From contig JAGHUP010000002.1 of assembly GCA_018064755.1 (NCBI GenBank), positions 1 through 64,000 of the forward strand: a stretch of 64,000 nt of DNA, in the 5' to 3' direction. Position numbers and translations under genes: made by a program. Of the stretch, positions 37,431 through 48,032 are shown in pieces (position 1 is the stretch's first letter; each line of letters begins with the position of its first letter). The notes under the pieces were generated by a model, which was given only the letters and a program-made list of their open reading frames with translations, was not told where the DNA came from and did not search any database. This DNA comes from Candidatus Crickella equi (GTDB lineage: Bacteria; Bacillota; Clostridia; Peptostreptococcales; Anaerovoracaceae).

Positions 37431-37535
37431 CTTTGAGCCTCCTGAATATATCTAACGCTTCCTTCCGAAAGCCATTAATTTGCCACTTATTTTTGACACT
37501 AAATTATATCATTTTATACTTCAATACACAATAAA

Positions 37536-37560
37536 AATGACGGTCATATTGACCGCCATT
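37536..37560 (-). terminator. terminator-like hairpin after the phosphohexomutase gene
   Basis: AATGACGGTC-ATATT-GACCGCCATT. Confidence 0.6.
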
Positions 37561-37567
37561 TCATTAT

Positions 37568-39274
37568 TTACTTCAAGATTTCCTTCATCTCGGCGAGCAT
37601 AGCCTGGCATCTTTCCTGTGCCTGGTCTGCGGTATCGCCCTTAGCCATTACGTAGCACTTAACTCTTGGCTCTGTGCCTGAAGGTCTAACGATTACTGTG
37701 CAACCGTCTGCCAGGTCGTATGAAAGAACGTTGCTCTTAGTGAAGCCTGGGATGTCGTCCATGTAGTCAATTGTATTAACTACATCTGAGCTAATCTTCT
37801 TGAGAGGATTTTCTCTCAGTTTAACCATTACGTTGGCCATCTTCTCCTGAGCATCGAATCCTTCGAACCAGAATGATTCAGTCTTCTCAACGAAGTATCC
37901 GTACTTTTTATAGAGTTCCTGCAGGCCTTCGTAAACAGTCATACCTTTGGACTTGTAGTAGCATCCTACTTCAGCCATCAGCATTGCTGCAACAACTGCG
38001 TCCTTATCTCTTGCATAAGTTCCAGCGAGGAAGCCAATTGCTTCTTCAAATCCGAAGAGGAATGAATAGTCTCCGCTCTCTTCGAATTCCTTGATTTTCT
38101 CACCGATGAACTTAAATCCAGTCAGTACGTGGAAGCACTTGATGCCGTTGGCTTCGCAGATAGCGTCTGCCATCGTAGTTGAAACGATGGATTTGCAGAC
38201 CGCTGCGTCAGCCGGCAGTGTGCCCTGCTCCTTCTTAACGTTAATCAGGTAATCAAGCATCAAGCAAGCTTCCTGATTGCCGCTGAGAACGATGTAATCG
38301 TCTCCGTTCTTAACTACAGTACCGCAGCGGTCTGAGTCAGGGTCAGTTCCGATTACGAGCTCTGCGTTGTGCTTCTTAGCATATTCAATTGAGAGAGCGA
38401 ATCCCTCTGTATTCTCTGGGTTAGGTGATTTAACTGTTGGAAAGTTGCCATCAGGAATCATCTGCTCATCAACAGGAATAATCTCGCTAATGCCAATTCT
38501 CTTCAGCACTTCCGGTACCAGCTTGTAACCAGCTCCGTGGAATGGTGAATAAACAATGGACATATCCTTGGCAGCAGCATCGATATACTTCTTGCCAACA
38601 GACTGCTCGATTACTTTGGCGAGGTACTTCTCGTCCATCTCAGCACCGAGCATCTCTACCAGGCCCTTAGCCTTGGCGTCCTCGAAGGATATTGTCTTAA
38701 CGTCCTTGAAGATGTCGATGCGGTCGATTTCGGATGAGATACCGTCTGCTTTGTCAGGAGCTGTCTGTGCGCCATCAGCCCAGTAAACCTTGTATCCGTT
38801 GTATTCCTTGGCGTTGTGGCTTGCTGTTACGTTGATGCCGGCGATTGAACCAGTCTCTCTAACTGCGAATGACAGCTCCGGAGTTGGTCTAAGAGCATCG
38901 AACAGATGCACCTTGATATTGTTAGCAGCGAGTACGCAAGCTGCTTCCTGTGCGAACAGCGGGCTGTTGTTACGTGAATCGTATGCGATAGCAACGCCGT
39001 GTCCTTCCTTGGAATTGCCGCCCTCCTGTCCACCGTTCTGGATGATTACGTTGGCAAGCGCCTGAGTCGCATAACGAATTACATAAACGTTCATGTTGTT
39101 CAGACCAGCTGCCATGATTCCTCTCAGTCCGGCAGTTCCAAAAGTCAGCATCTGGGAAAATCTTCCTTCGATTTCCTTCTCGTCATTAGCGATTGCTGCG
39201 AGTTCCTTCTTGCTAGCTTCGTCAACGACTGGAGAATTCATCCAATATTCGTATTCCTCTCTGTAAGTTCTCAT
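37568..39274 (-). CDS. pgcA: phospho-sugar mutase (phosphoglucomutase/phosphomannomutase)
   Basis: TFGTAGLRGIMAAGLNNMN, TASHNAKEYNGYKVYW, GTDPDSDRCG, RPSGTEPRVKCY. Confidence 0.93.
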   Translation of the reverse strand: MRTYREEYEYWMNSPVVDEASKKELAAIANDEKEIEGRFSQMLTFGTAGLRGIMAAGLNNMNVYVIRYATQALANVIIQNGGQEGGNSKEGHGVAIAYDSRNNSPLFAQEAACVLAANNIKVHLFDALRPTPELSFAVRETGSIAGINVTASHNAKEYNGYKVYWADGAQTAPDKADGISSEIDRIDIFKDVKTISFEDAKAKGLVEMLGAEMDEKYLAKVIEQSVGKKYIDAAAKDMSIVYSPFHGAGYKLVPEVLKRIGISEIIPVDEQMIPDGNFPTVKSPNPENTEGFALSIEYAKKHNAELVIGTDPDSDRCGTVVKNGDDYIVLSGNQEACLMLDYLINVKKEQGTLPADAAVCKSIVSTTMADAICEANGIKCFHVLTGFKFIGEKIKEFEESGDYSFLFGFEEAIGFLAGTYARDKDAVVAAMLMAEVGCYYKSKGMTVYEGLQELYKKYGYFVEKTESFWFEGFDAQEKMANVMVKLRENPLKKISSDVVNTIDYMDDIPGFTKSNVLSYDLADGCTVIVRPSGTEPRVKCYVMAKGDTADQAQERCQAMLAEMKEILK

Positions 39275-41146
39275 TTAACCAACCTCCTCAAACTGTGAGT
39301 TGTACAGATCTGCATAGAATCCATTCTTAGCGAGCAGTTCCTCGTGTGTGCCCTGCTCAACGATGTCTCCGTGATCCATTACCAGGATTAGATCTGCGTT
39401 TCTGATTGTTGATAATCTATGTGCGATGATAAAGCTAGTTCTACCCTTAGTCAGGTTGTCCATAGCTTTCTGAATTTCTTCCTCAGTTCTAGTATCTACC
39501 GACGATGTCGCTTCGTCAAGTATTAAGAGCTTCTTGTCTGCCAAAATCGCTCTCGCTATTGTGAGCAGCTGTCTCTGACCTTCCGAGATGTTGGTCGCCT
39601 CCTCGTTCAGTACCGTCTTGTAGCCCTGTGAGAGCGTACGGATGAAGTGGTGGGCTTTGGCAGCGCTAGCAGCCTCGATAATCTCATCATTATTGGCATT
39701 AGCCTTACCGAATCTCAGGTTAGAGTGGATAGTACCCTGGAACAGCCATGTGTCCTGAAGAACCATAGCATAATTCTCACGGTACTCTTTTCTCTTGTAC
39801 TCTCTGATATCGTGACCATCGACCTTAATTGAGCCGCCGGTTACATCGTAGAATCTCATCAGCAGCTTAACCATAGTGGTTTTGCCGGCACCGGTAGGTC
39901 CAACGATGGCAATCTTCTGGCCAGGCTTAACCTTGGCACTGAAGTCGTGAATTACCAGCTCGTCCGGGTTGTAGCCGAATGAAACGTGATCGAATTCAAC
40001 TTCGCCTGTGAGATTGTCTGCATCGAGTGCAGCCTCTATATCATCAGACTCCTCTGACTCGTTCAGGAACTCGAACACTCTCTCAGCAGCTGCTGCCATC
40101 GACTGTACCTGGTTCATAATCTGAGCGATTTCCTGTACAGGCTGACCCAGATTCTTAACGTACTGAATGAATGCCTGAATAGCACCAACTCCGATGGTTC
40201 CGGCTGCACAGAGGATTCCTCCAGCAACTGCAACTGCAACATATCCGAGGTTGGTAACAACTCTAAGGAGTGGTCTCATCAATCCTGACAGGAACTGTGA
40301 TTTCCAAGCGGATTCATAGAGTTTCTCGTTGGCAGCGTCGAACTCTTCAGTGATTGCATCTTCTCTATTGAAAGCCTTGATAACAAGGTGACCGGAGAAG
40401 TTCTCTTCTACCTGGCTGTCGATAACACCGAGGTATTCCTGCTGAGCTTGGAAATGTTTCTGAGAAACCTTAATCAGCACTGCCATCAGGATTGCCGAAA
40501 GCGGAACAACTATTAGAGCAATCAGCGTCATTGTTACATTCATATAGAGCATAACGGCTACAATTCCGACTACGCTGATGACAGCCCAGATGAAGTTGGA
40601 AACACTCATATTCATACCCTGTCCGATAGTGTCGATATCGTTAGTGATACGTGACAGAATCTCACCGGTTGGCATCTTCTCGAAATAGCTGATAGGCATT
40701 CTGTTAATCTTCTCAGCTACATCTCTTCTCATCTTATAAATGACCTTCTGAGTGATATTGGTCATTATCCAAGCCTGTACGAACTGAGCAAGTGCTCCAA
40801 TAGTGTACAGACCCATTGTAATTAACAGAACCTTGCCGATTGCACCAAAATCAAGGCCGCCTGTTCCGTGAATCTTAGCCATCAGGCCCTCTGCAATAAG
40901 AGTTGTACCTTGACCCATAACCATCGGTCCGAGCGTCTCGAATATAGTGGCGAGTGCGGCAAAAATAACCACAACAACGATGGCTATCTTGTAAATTCCA
41001 AGATAACTCAGCGTATCCTTGATCGCTTTGCCGAAGTTTTTAGCCTTCTCGCCCGGAGCTAAGGTTGAGCTCGGACCGCGGCCGCCCTTACGGCGCTTCT
41101 TGCGACCATATTCATCTACTGTTGGGTCTTTTCTCTGTTCTGCCAT
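39275..41146 (-). CDS. ABC transporter ATP-binding/permease protein (exporter half)
   Basis: GPTGAGKTT, ISEGQRQLLTIARAILADKKLLILDEATSSVD. Confidence 0.93.
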   Translation of the reverse strand: MAEQRKDPTVDEYGRKKRRKGGRGPSSTLAPGEKAKNFGKAIKDTLSYLGIYKIAIVVVVIFAALATIFETLGPMVMGQGTTLIAEGLMAKIHGTGGLDFGAIGKVLLITMGLYTIGALAQFVQAWIMTNITQKVIYKMRRDVAEKINRMPISYFEKMPTGEILSRITNDIDTIGQGMNMSVSNFIWAVISVVGIVAVMLYMNVTMTLIALIVVPLSAILMAVLIKVSQKHFQAQQEYLGVIDSQVEENFSGHLVIKAFNREDAITEEFDAANEKLYESAWKSQFLSGLMRPLLRVVTNLGYVAVAVAGGILCAAGTIGVGAIQAFIQYVKNLGQPVQEIAQIMNQVQSMAAAAERVFEFLNESEESDDIEAALDADNLTGEVEFDHVSFGYNPDELVIHDFSAKVKPGQKIAIVGPTGAGKTTMVKLLMRFYDVTGGSIKVDGHDIREYKRKEYRENYAMVLQDTWLFQGTIHSNLRFGKANANNDEIIEAASAAKAHHFIRTLSQGYKTVLNEEATNISEGQRQLLTIARAILADKKLLILDEATSSVDTRTEEEIQKAMDNLTKGRTSFIIAHRLSTIRNADLILVMDHGDIVEQGTHEELLAKNGFYADLYNSQFEEVG

Positions 41147-43248
41147 TAAGCGTTCTCTAATTCTTTCTGTGACAACTGTGACTCAGCAATCTCTCTGTAG
41201 ATGTCACAGTTCTTCATAAGTTCGTGATGTGTACCCTTGCCGACGATGGCACCGTCTTCGAGTACGATGATTTGCTCGGCGTGGAGGATGGTTCCGACAC
41301 GCTGTGCAACGATAATCTTAGCTGACTCCTTGGCATGGTCGGCAAGCGCTTTACGCAGCTTGATATCCGTCTTCATGTCGAGAGCCGAGAATGAATCGTC
41401 AAAAATTAGAATTGGCGGTTTCTTGATCAGAGCTCTTGCAATTGAAAGTCTCTGCTTCTGTCCGCCGGAAACATTGCTGCCTCCCTGAGCGATATAGCTC
41501 TCGTAGCCATCTTCCTTGTCGCCGATGAACTCTGCAGCCTGTGCGATAAGAGCCGCTTTGTGCATCTCGTTATGGCTGGCGTCAGGTCTACCGAACTTGA
41601 TATTACTTTCAATATCTCCACTGAAGAGAATGCCCTTCTGTGGAATGAATCCAATCTTATCTCTAAGTGAATGCAGGCTGATGTCTCTGATATCTATTCC
41701 ATCGATTGTAATGCTACCCTCAGTTACATCATAGAATCTTGGAATGAGGTTGATAACTGTGGACTTGCCGCAACCTGTCGAACCGATGATTGCTGTGGTT
41801 TCGCCCGGTTTAGCCTCAAAATCAATATCTGAGAGCACGCTTTCCTCTGCATCCGGATATGTGAATGAAACGTGGTTGAATTTAACAACGCCCTTAGTAT
41901 CTTCAGGCAGATCAACTGCAGTTTCCTTGTTCTTAATGCTTGTCTCAGTCTCGATAACTTCGTAGATACGATCAGCAGCAACTCCCGCTCTTGGCAGGAA
42001 AATAAACATGCTGGAAATCATCAGGAATGAGAATACGATTTCCATAGAGTATGAAATGAATGCAGTCATTGCACCAACCTGGATAGTGCCCATATCGATA
42101 CGGTGTGCAGCAACCCAAGTAATCCATACTGTCAGGCCATACATTACTATCATCATTACAGGTGACATCAGCGTCATTGTTCTATTAACAAATAGCTGGT
42201 TCCTGTATACGTTGTTGTTTGCTTTGTCGAATCTCTGCTCTTCGGTCTTCTCGCGGCCAAAAGCTCTGATTACCTGTATTCCGGTCAACATCTCACGGGA
42301 GACAGCGTTCAGTCCGTCGATTAGTGACTGCATAACCTTAAACTTAGGCATCGCGATAAAGAGCAGCAGTCCCATCAGCATCAAAATTGCGACAACTCCG
42401 ATGATGATAATAAAGTTCATCTGTGCGTGTGCCTGATAAACTCTTATGATGGCCCATGTACATACACAAGGTGCGTATATCATCATTCTGAGCATCATCG
42501 TGCAAGTCATCTGAACCTGCTGAATATCGTTAGTTGCTCTAGTGATAAGAGATGAAGTCTGGAATTGTTCAATCTCCGCACTTGAGAATCCGATTACATT
42601 CTTGAAAAGCTTGCCACGCAGGTTCTTTCCGATACCGGCACCTACTCTTGCTGCCATGAATGAAATCAGTGCAACCAGTATCAGCGAAGCAAGTGCCATT
42701 GCCAGCATCAGTCCGCCGCACTTCCACATGTAATCATGCTGAAGTTTCTCGACATCTACGCCAGCCTCTTCATCACACTGCACCGCATAAGCAATACCCA
42801 TTCCAACGAGCGTATCGTTATTACCGAGTATCTCAGCTGACTCAATACTAGCCTTGATTTCCTTAATATCCTCAGCCTTCATCGTTGCCTCGTTCTTCTC
42901 TACATATCTATCCAAAACTGCGGACAGATACGTCTCATCCATCTTGGCAACCGCATCCTTATCAAGCGTCTCGTCAAGGACATACTTATCCCCTGACTTC
43001 TTGTATGTACCTTTCAGCCCGTTCCTAACGGGTACATTTTCTATGTGCTCCAGCAGAGCATCAAGCTCATTCGCCGTTATCTCCGCTGGGATGATGTGCT
43101 CAACACCGTGGTTCTGAATGCCGACGTCGATGAGGTTCTGCGTGTACTGAGGCAAATTTAAGTCACAGAAAGCCTGTCCTATTGTAAGCAATAAGATAAT
43201 AACCGCTATTTTCTTGTACGGTATCAGGTTTCTGAATAAGTTCTTCAT
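41146..43248 (-). CDS. ABC transporter ATP-binding/permease protein (exporter half), contains in-frame repeat A insert
   Basis: GSTGCGKST, VSGGQKQRLSIARALIKKPPILIFDDSFSALD; extracytoplasmic insert ENVPVRNGLKGTYKK. Confidence 0.92.
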   Translation of the reverse strand: MKNLFRNLIPYKKIAVIILLLTIGQAFCDLNLPQYTQNLIDVGIQNHGVEHIIPAEITANELDALLEHIENVPVRNGLKGTYKKSGDKYVLDETLDKDAVAKMDETYLSAVLDRYVEKNEATMKAEDIKEIKASIESAEILGNNDTLVGMGIAYAVQCDEEAGVDVEKLQHDYMWKCGGLMLAMALASLILVALISFMAARVGAGIGKNLRGKLFKNVIGFSSAEIEQFQTSSLITRATNDIQQVQMTCTMMLRMMIYAPCVCTWAIIRVYQAHAQMNFIIIIGVVAILMLMGLLLFIAMPKFKVMQSLIDGLNAVSREMLTGIQVIRAFGREKTEEQRFDKANNNVYRNQLFVNRTMTLMSPVMMIVMYGLTVWITWVAAHRIDMGTIQVGAMTAFISYSMEIVFSFLMISSMFIFLPRAGVAADRIYEVIETETSIKNKETAVDLPEDTKGVVKFNHVSFTYPDAEESVLSDIDFEAKPGETTAIIGSTGCGKSTVINLIPRFYDVTEGSITIDGIDIRDISLHSLRDKIGFIPQKGILFSGDIESNIKFGRPDASHNEMHKAALIAQAAEFIGDKEDGYESYIAQGGSNVSGGQKQRLSIARALIKKPPILIFDDSFSALDMKTDIKLRKALADHAKESAKIIVAQRVGTILHAEQIIVLEDGAIVGKGTHHELMKNCDIYREIAESQLSQKELENA
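43006..43038. repeat. repeat family A, single-arm copy inside a CDS
   Basis: TGTACCTTTCAGCCCGTTCCTAACGGGTACATT (33 nt) matches an arm of the 4711 and 28999 palindromes. Confidence 0.9.
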
Positions 43249-43836
43249 CTATTCCTCTGAATATAATTTAGTTCTTGTATGGTCAATATTGCCGGCATTC
43301 TCAAGCGCAGCCGCCACATCCTCAATCGTGTAGCACACCTGGACCTTCTCCCAGTCCTCCTTCTTGTACAGCTCCTCCATCACCATAACTTCCATCATGC
43401 TGATGAACTTGTCGTAATAGCCGTCAATATTATAGATAATAATTGGTCTATCGATATCGCCAAAAAGTCCGAGTCTCTTCAGTGCCATGCACTCCGATAT
43501 TTCGTCCAGTGTTCCCATTCCGCCAGGCAATGCAATGTATGCCTCTCCATATTCGATCATTCTCGAACGTCTTGCAGACATATTAGGAACAACTTCCAGC
43601 TGTGTGCACTCTTCAAGTATCTCTTCTGCCGTAATAAAAAAACCCGGTGTAATACCGATTACCTCTCCACCATTATCCAGAACAGATCTTGCTACTTCGC
43701 CCATCAAGCCGACACTTCCGCCACCATAAACAAGGCAGTGACCATTCTCTCCTATCCATCTGCCGAGCTCGTTGGCTTTGGTCCTAAAGTTAGGATTCTT
43801 GCCGTAATGTGCGCCCATATATACAGCTATATTCAT
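43249..43836 (-). CDS. LOG family (TIGR00730-type) Rossmann protein
   Basis: VYGGGSVGLMGEVA, PGGMGTLDEISE signature. Confidence 0.9.
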   Translation of the reverse strand: MNIAVYMGAHYGKNPNFRTKANELGRWIGENGHCLVYGGGSVGLMGEVARSVLDNGGEVIGITPGFFITAEEILEECTQLEVVPNMSARRSRMIEYGEAYIALPGGMGTLDEISECMALKRLGLFGDIDRPIIIYNIDGYYDKFISMMEVMVMEELYKKEDWEKVQVCYTIEDVAAALENAGNIDHTRTKLYSEE

Positions 43837-43903
43837 GCTATTACCTCGCATTTATATTGTAGCACTATTATTTGATATTAGTGTGAATTATTGCACACGA
43901 AAA

Positions 43904-43922
43904 GGCGGCAAGGCATGCCGCC
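43904..43922 (-). terminator. terminator hairpin downstream of the STAS gene
   Basis: GGCGGCA-AGGCA-TGCCGCC with T-run on minus strand (CCGCCTTTTCG). Confidence 0.65.
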
Positions 43923-43955
43923 CAATTCATAAATCTTATTAAAATACTAAATGTA

Positions 43956-44252
43956 TTACTCGATTGTAAGAATATCTACGAAACCAGTGATTTCGAAAAC
44001 TTCCATAACCTCATCATTAACGCCTGTGAGCTTCATCTCGCCCTGCTTGGACATAGTCTTCTGAGCTCCAAGAACTACTCTCAGTCCTGCTGATGAAATG
44101 TACTCGAGCTTATTGAAATCGAGAACCAGCTCTTCAACGCCATCCAGTGAGCTCTTCAGCTCAGCTTCAAGATTAGGTGCTGTGGAAGTGTCCAGTCTAC
44201 CTTCGAGTGCGATTACTAACTTGTTTCCATCAAGGTTCTTAATGATATCCAT
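43956..44252 (-). CDS. STAS-domain anti-sigma factor antagonist
   Basis: LEGRLDTSTAPNLEAEL...VLDFNKLEYISSAGLRVVLGAQK. Confidence 0.9.
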   Translation of the reverse strand: MDIIKNLDGNKLVIALEGRLDTSTAPNLEAELKSSLDGVEELVLDFNKLEYISSAGLRVVLGAQKTMSKQGEMKLTGVNDEVMEVFEITGFVDILTIE

Positions 44253-44334
44253 TTAGTGCCTCCCTAATAATAATTAACTACTTTGCTATTATATAATATT
44301 TTCTTTTATATTGCTACTAAAAACTTTGCTAATT

Positions 44335-46827
44335 TTATATCTCAAGAACAACGTCTAAAATGTTAGTTCCATTGACTCTTGTATACTTTACATCCTCTGC
44401 CATCTTCTTAACCATAAAGATTCCGAGACCACCAATTTTTCTCTCTTCTGCAGAAAGTGTAATGTCCGGATCTTCCTTGGCCAGAGGGTCATAAGCAATA
44501 CCATTATCCTGATATGACATGATTACTTTTCCATCACCGTACTCTGCGGTAATAACAGAATGTGTCGCACCGCTATAGTTGATAATGTTCGAGTATATCT
44601 CGTCAACCATTACCATGATTTTGGTCGATGCTTTGAATGGAACATCGTAGTGCTCACAGAATGCATCGAAGAAATCTCTTACTTCGTCTGCTGATTCCGG
44701 AGTTGCGTCCAGAGCAATATAGCCAAGTCTATCTTCGTCGGTCTTTCTCTTGATACCCAGCATTGTGATATCGTCGAACTGAGGAGCTTCGCCTACGAAC
44801 TCGTCCACTCTCTGCTTGATCAGCTTGCAAGTATATCTCATGTTCAGGTTACCTGACTCACGAACAGCTTCAAGCAGTCTATCATCGCCAAAGAGCTGGT
44901 TATGCGCATCTGTAGCCTCTGTTACACCGTCAGTATAAAGCGTCAGTGACTGTCCCTCAGCGAGATCAAATTCGAAGTCCTTATAATGGATTCCATCCAT
45001 ACCAGCCAGTACGAATCCCGGTCTACACTTTAAGAATTCAATAGTGCCGTCTTTCTGCTTGATGACAGGTGGATTGTGTCCTGCATTAGTATAAACTACA
45101 TGACCCGTATTGACATCCATGATTCCCATCCAAGCTGTTACGAACATCTCTGCCGCATTGTCCTGACAGAGTCTCTCGTTAGCCTTAGTAAATGCAACAC
45201 CTGGTGATGCACCCTGCTGAACGAAGCCCTTGATAACGCTCTTAGCTGTCATCATAAACATTGCTGCTGGAATACCCTTGCCGGATACGTCAGCAATCAG
45301 GAATACTACTCTGTCATCATCTAATTCGTAGAAGTCGTAGAAGTCGCCTCCAACTTCCTTGGCAGCCAGCATGTTTGCGTAAAGCTCGTATCTATTATCT
45401 TCTGGATACATTGTTGGCAGTGCTGAACGCTGAATGTTCTTAGCAACGGCCAGCTCTTCCTCAACTTTGGCTGCAGCCATATCAATGTAATCTTTAAGTG
45501 TATCTACTGTCTCATTGATATCATCCGACAAACTAGCAAACTCAGAACTTGTCCTTACCTTAACAACAGTATTGAGATTACCGCTAGAGATTTTTGCCAA
45601 ATCTTCGTTAACCTTATCGAGGTTATTAACAATAACAATCCTGATAAGGATATATATCATCATAAATACTACGGCGAGGATTACTACCTCGAGCAGTGCT
45701 GTCAGCAGCGTTGTCAGATCCTTACTGAAGTCCGCCTCATTGCAAGGATACATTGCAACGATGATGTAATCGTTATATGTAAAGAATCCACTGTAATAGC
45801 TAATGTCATCATATGTTCTCTTACGGCATTCACCAGCACCCTGTTCCAGCAAGGAGTCGATTACATCAGAACAATCTCTTTCTTCTTCAAGAAGAGCGTC
45901 CTTAGTATATGCAACTGCATAGCCGTCTTTATTGAGAACTACCAGATATCCAGTAGCGCCAATATGCCAGCTGTAGATATCATCTGCAATAAATTCTTCA
46001 AAAGCTTCATTATCATTAGCATCAATACCAGATGCCTTAATATCTCCTCTTACATCTTCCAATGTAGTGTTAATGGAATCCCTTGCAGCCTTAATTGCAA
46101 TTGTATCCTGTATGAAGTACTGCATAACATTAGTTGTAATGAATGCAAGTATTACCGCTATGAACAATCCAGCCTCGATATGCTGAGTAATTCGCTTCTC
46201 CTCATTGCGCGGATGGAGGTTTTCCTTAAATACCAAAGTAATGATGAATCCTGGAAGTGCAACTGCCAATCCTACGAGAGGAATCATTACTGGTGAGCAC
46301 AGTGTTGTTACGGCGTGTGCCTGAACTGGATCATCTCCATTAGTGTAGTAAACGAGCAGCATGTGAACTACCTCAGTTACCACTCCAATCATGCCGCCAT
46401 AGATGAATCCCGGCTTACGATTCTCAAGAATAAATTTCTTTACAAACGCACCAAACACACCTGCAAAGATTGTACCTAAAGTACATGCAAGTCTTGTATA
46501 TGCTCCAGCGCCCCAATATACAGCGAACCATCTTTCAATACCGCCAATTAGTCCAGCAATAATTCCGGCATATGGACCAAAGAACAGAGCTGCACTAAGT
46601 GGTGCTGCATCTCTAATGTTCATTACAGCGCCGCTAATTGGAACACCAAATTCTGTTCCACAAACAGCCAATGCACCAAAAATCAGACCATAGGCAACTT
46701 GTTTAATCCAATAGTTCCTCTTGCTGATAGTCTTCCTGAGTTTTAATCTATCAAAGAAGTATAGTGCCGAGGTTGCTACTGCAAAAATAATTGCGATAGT
46801 AAGTAATCTTTCTACTCCTGTGGGCAT
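44335..46827 (-). CDS. SpoIIE/RsbU phosphatase with LytS-like 5TM sensor, HAMP and C-terminal anti-sigma HATPase domain
   Basis: IRDAAPLSAALFFGPYAGIIAGLIGGIERW; AKNIQRSALP...GGDFYDFYELDDDRVVFLIADVSGKGIPAAMFM; C-terminal VDEIYSNIINYS...GGLGIFMVKKMAEDV. Confidence 0.9.
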   Translation of the reverse strand: MPTGVERLLTIAIIFAVATSALYFFDRLKLRKTISKRNYWIKQVAYGLIFGALAVCGTEFGVPISGAVMNIRDAAPLSAALFFGPYAGIIAGLIGGIERWFAVYWGAGAYTRLACTLGTIFAGVFGAFVKKFILENRKPGFIYGGMIGVVTEVVHMLLVYYTNGDDPVQAHAVTTLCSPVMIPLVGLAVALPGFIITLVFKENLHPRNEEKRITQHIEAGLFIAVILAFITTNVMQYFIQDTIAIKAARDSINTTLEDVRGDIKASGIDANDNEAFEEFIADDIYSWHIGATGYLVVLNKDGYAVAYTKDALLEEERDCSDVIDSLLEQGAGECRKRTYDDISYYSGFFTYNDYIIVAMYPCNEADFSKDLTTLLTALLEVVILAVVFMMIYILIRIVIVNNLDKVNEDLAKISSGNLNTVVKVRTSSEFASLSDDINETVDTLKDYIDMAAAKVEEELAVAKNIQRSALPTMYPEDNRYELYANMLAAKEVGGDFYDFYELDDDRVVFLIADVSGKGIPAAMFMMTAKSVIKGFVQQGASPGVAFTKANERLCQDNAAEMFVTAWMGIMDVNTGHVVYTNAGHNPPVIKQKDGTIEFLKCRPGFVLAGMDGIHYKDFEFDLAEGQSLTLYTDGVTEATDAHNQLFGDDRLLEAVRESGNLNMRYTCKLIKQRVDEFVGEAPQFDDITMLGIKRKTDEDRLGYIALDATPESADEVRDFFDAFCEHYDVPFKASTKIMVMVDEIYSNIINYSGATHSVITAEYGDGKVIMSYQDNGIAYDPLAKEDPDITLSAEERKIGGLGIFMVKKMAEDVKYTRVNGTNILDVVLEI

Positions 46828-46928
46828 ATTTCTCCTCCCAAAATTCGAAAAATCTGTCTCAAAAACAGATACACAAATTATACTCCTTACTTCTATGATT
46901 TTCCAGCCAAAAAGGGTACAATAACCCT

Positions 46929-48032
46929 ATGAAACCAAACAATACAGCTAATTCGAAACGCAAAGTAATGATTGGAATGAGCGGTGGTGTCGACTCCAGC
47001 GTCGCAGCATACCTGCTCAAAGAACAAGGCTACGACGTAGTCGGAGTTACTATGCGCTTGTGCGAAGGTTTTGTGCATTCCTATGATGCCGAGAATGTCC
47101 GCCTAGCTAGATCTGTTGCCGACAAACTGGGCATTGATTTTATGACGCTAAGCTACGAGGATGAATTCCGTGAATACGTGGTTAATCCATTCATCGAAAC
47201 CTATGAAAAAGGCATGACGCCTAACCCATGCATCGAATGCAACCGCTGCATCAAATTCGATATGCTGATGAATGATAGCGATGAGGGTTACGAAAGTGAT
47301 ATGGCCAATGCACCTCTCGTTGCAACCGGTCACTATGCGATAATCGAGCATTCAGATGGTCGCTACAAATTGAAGAAATCAACTAATCTAGAGAAAGATC
47401 AGTCGTATTTCCTGTACACACTCAGTCAGGATACTCTGGCACGCGTCATCTTCCCTCTCGGAGATATGGATAAGACTACAGTTCGCGAAATTGCCGACGC
47501 TAACGGTCTCGTTAATGCCAAACGCAAAGACAGTCAAGACATCTGCTTCATTCCAGATGGCGACTATGCTGGATTCATCAAAGGCGTTACCGGTAAAGAC
47601 TATCCTGCCGGTAATTTCGTAGATAAAGATGGAAACATCTTGGGACGCCACAAAGGAATCATTAATTATACACTCGGACAAAGAAAAGGTCTTGGCCTCG
47701 CGCTCAAGAAGCCTATGTATGTCTGGAAACTGGACATGGAGAAGAACGAAGTCATACTCGCTGATAACGAAGACCTCTTCACTACAGAGCTAACAGCCAC
47801 GAATTTCAACTGGCTCTCCATCGCTAACCCAGGCACCGGCGACTCCTTCCGTGCGCTCGGCCGCATCCGCTACCGTCACAAGGAAGCCCCTTGCACCGTA
47901 ACAGTTAACGACGACGGTAGCGTCAAAGTCGTCTTCGACGAGCCGCAGCGTGCAATCACCGCCGGCCAATCCCTCGTCCTCTACGACCTCGCCACCGACA
48001 CCTACGTCCTCGGCGGTGGCACAATAATGTAA
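46929..48032 (+). CDS. mnmA: tRNA 2-thiouridine(34) synthase MnmA
   Basis: MSGGVDSSVAAYLLKEQGYDVVGVTMRL, PNPCIECNRCIKF, DSQDICFIPDGDY. Confidence 0.95.
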   Translation: MKPNNTANSKRKVMIGMSGGVDSSVAAYLLKEQGYDVVGVTMRLCEGFVHSYDAENVRLARSVADKLGIDFMTLSYEDEFREYVVNPFIETYEKGMTPNPCIECNRCIKFDMLMNDSDEGYESDMANAPLVATGHYAIIEHSDGRYKLKKSTNLEKDQSYFLYTLSQDTLARVIFPLGDMDKTTVREIADANGLVNAKRKDSQDICFIPDGDYAGFIKGVTGKDYPAGNFVDKDGNILGRHKGIINYTLGQRKGLGLALKKPMYVWKLDMEKNEVILADNEDLFTTELTATNFNWLSIANPGTGDSFRALGRIRYRHKEAPCTVTVNDDGSVKVVFDEPQRAITAGQSLVLYDLATDTYVLGGGTIM

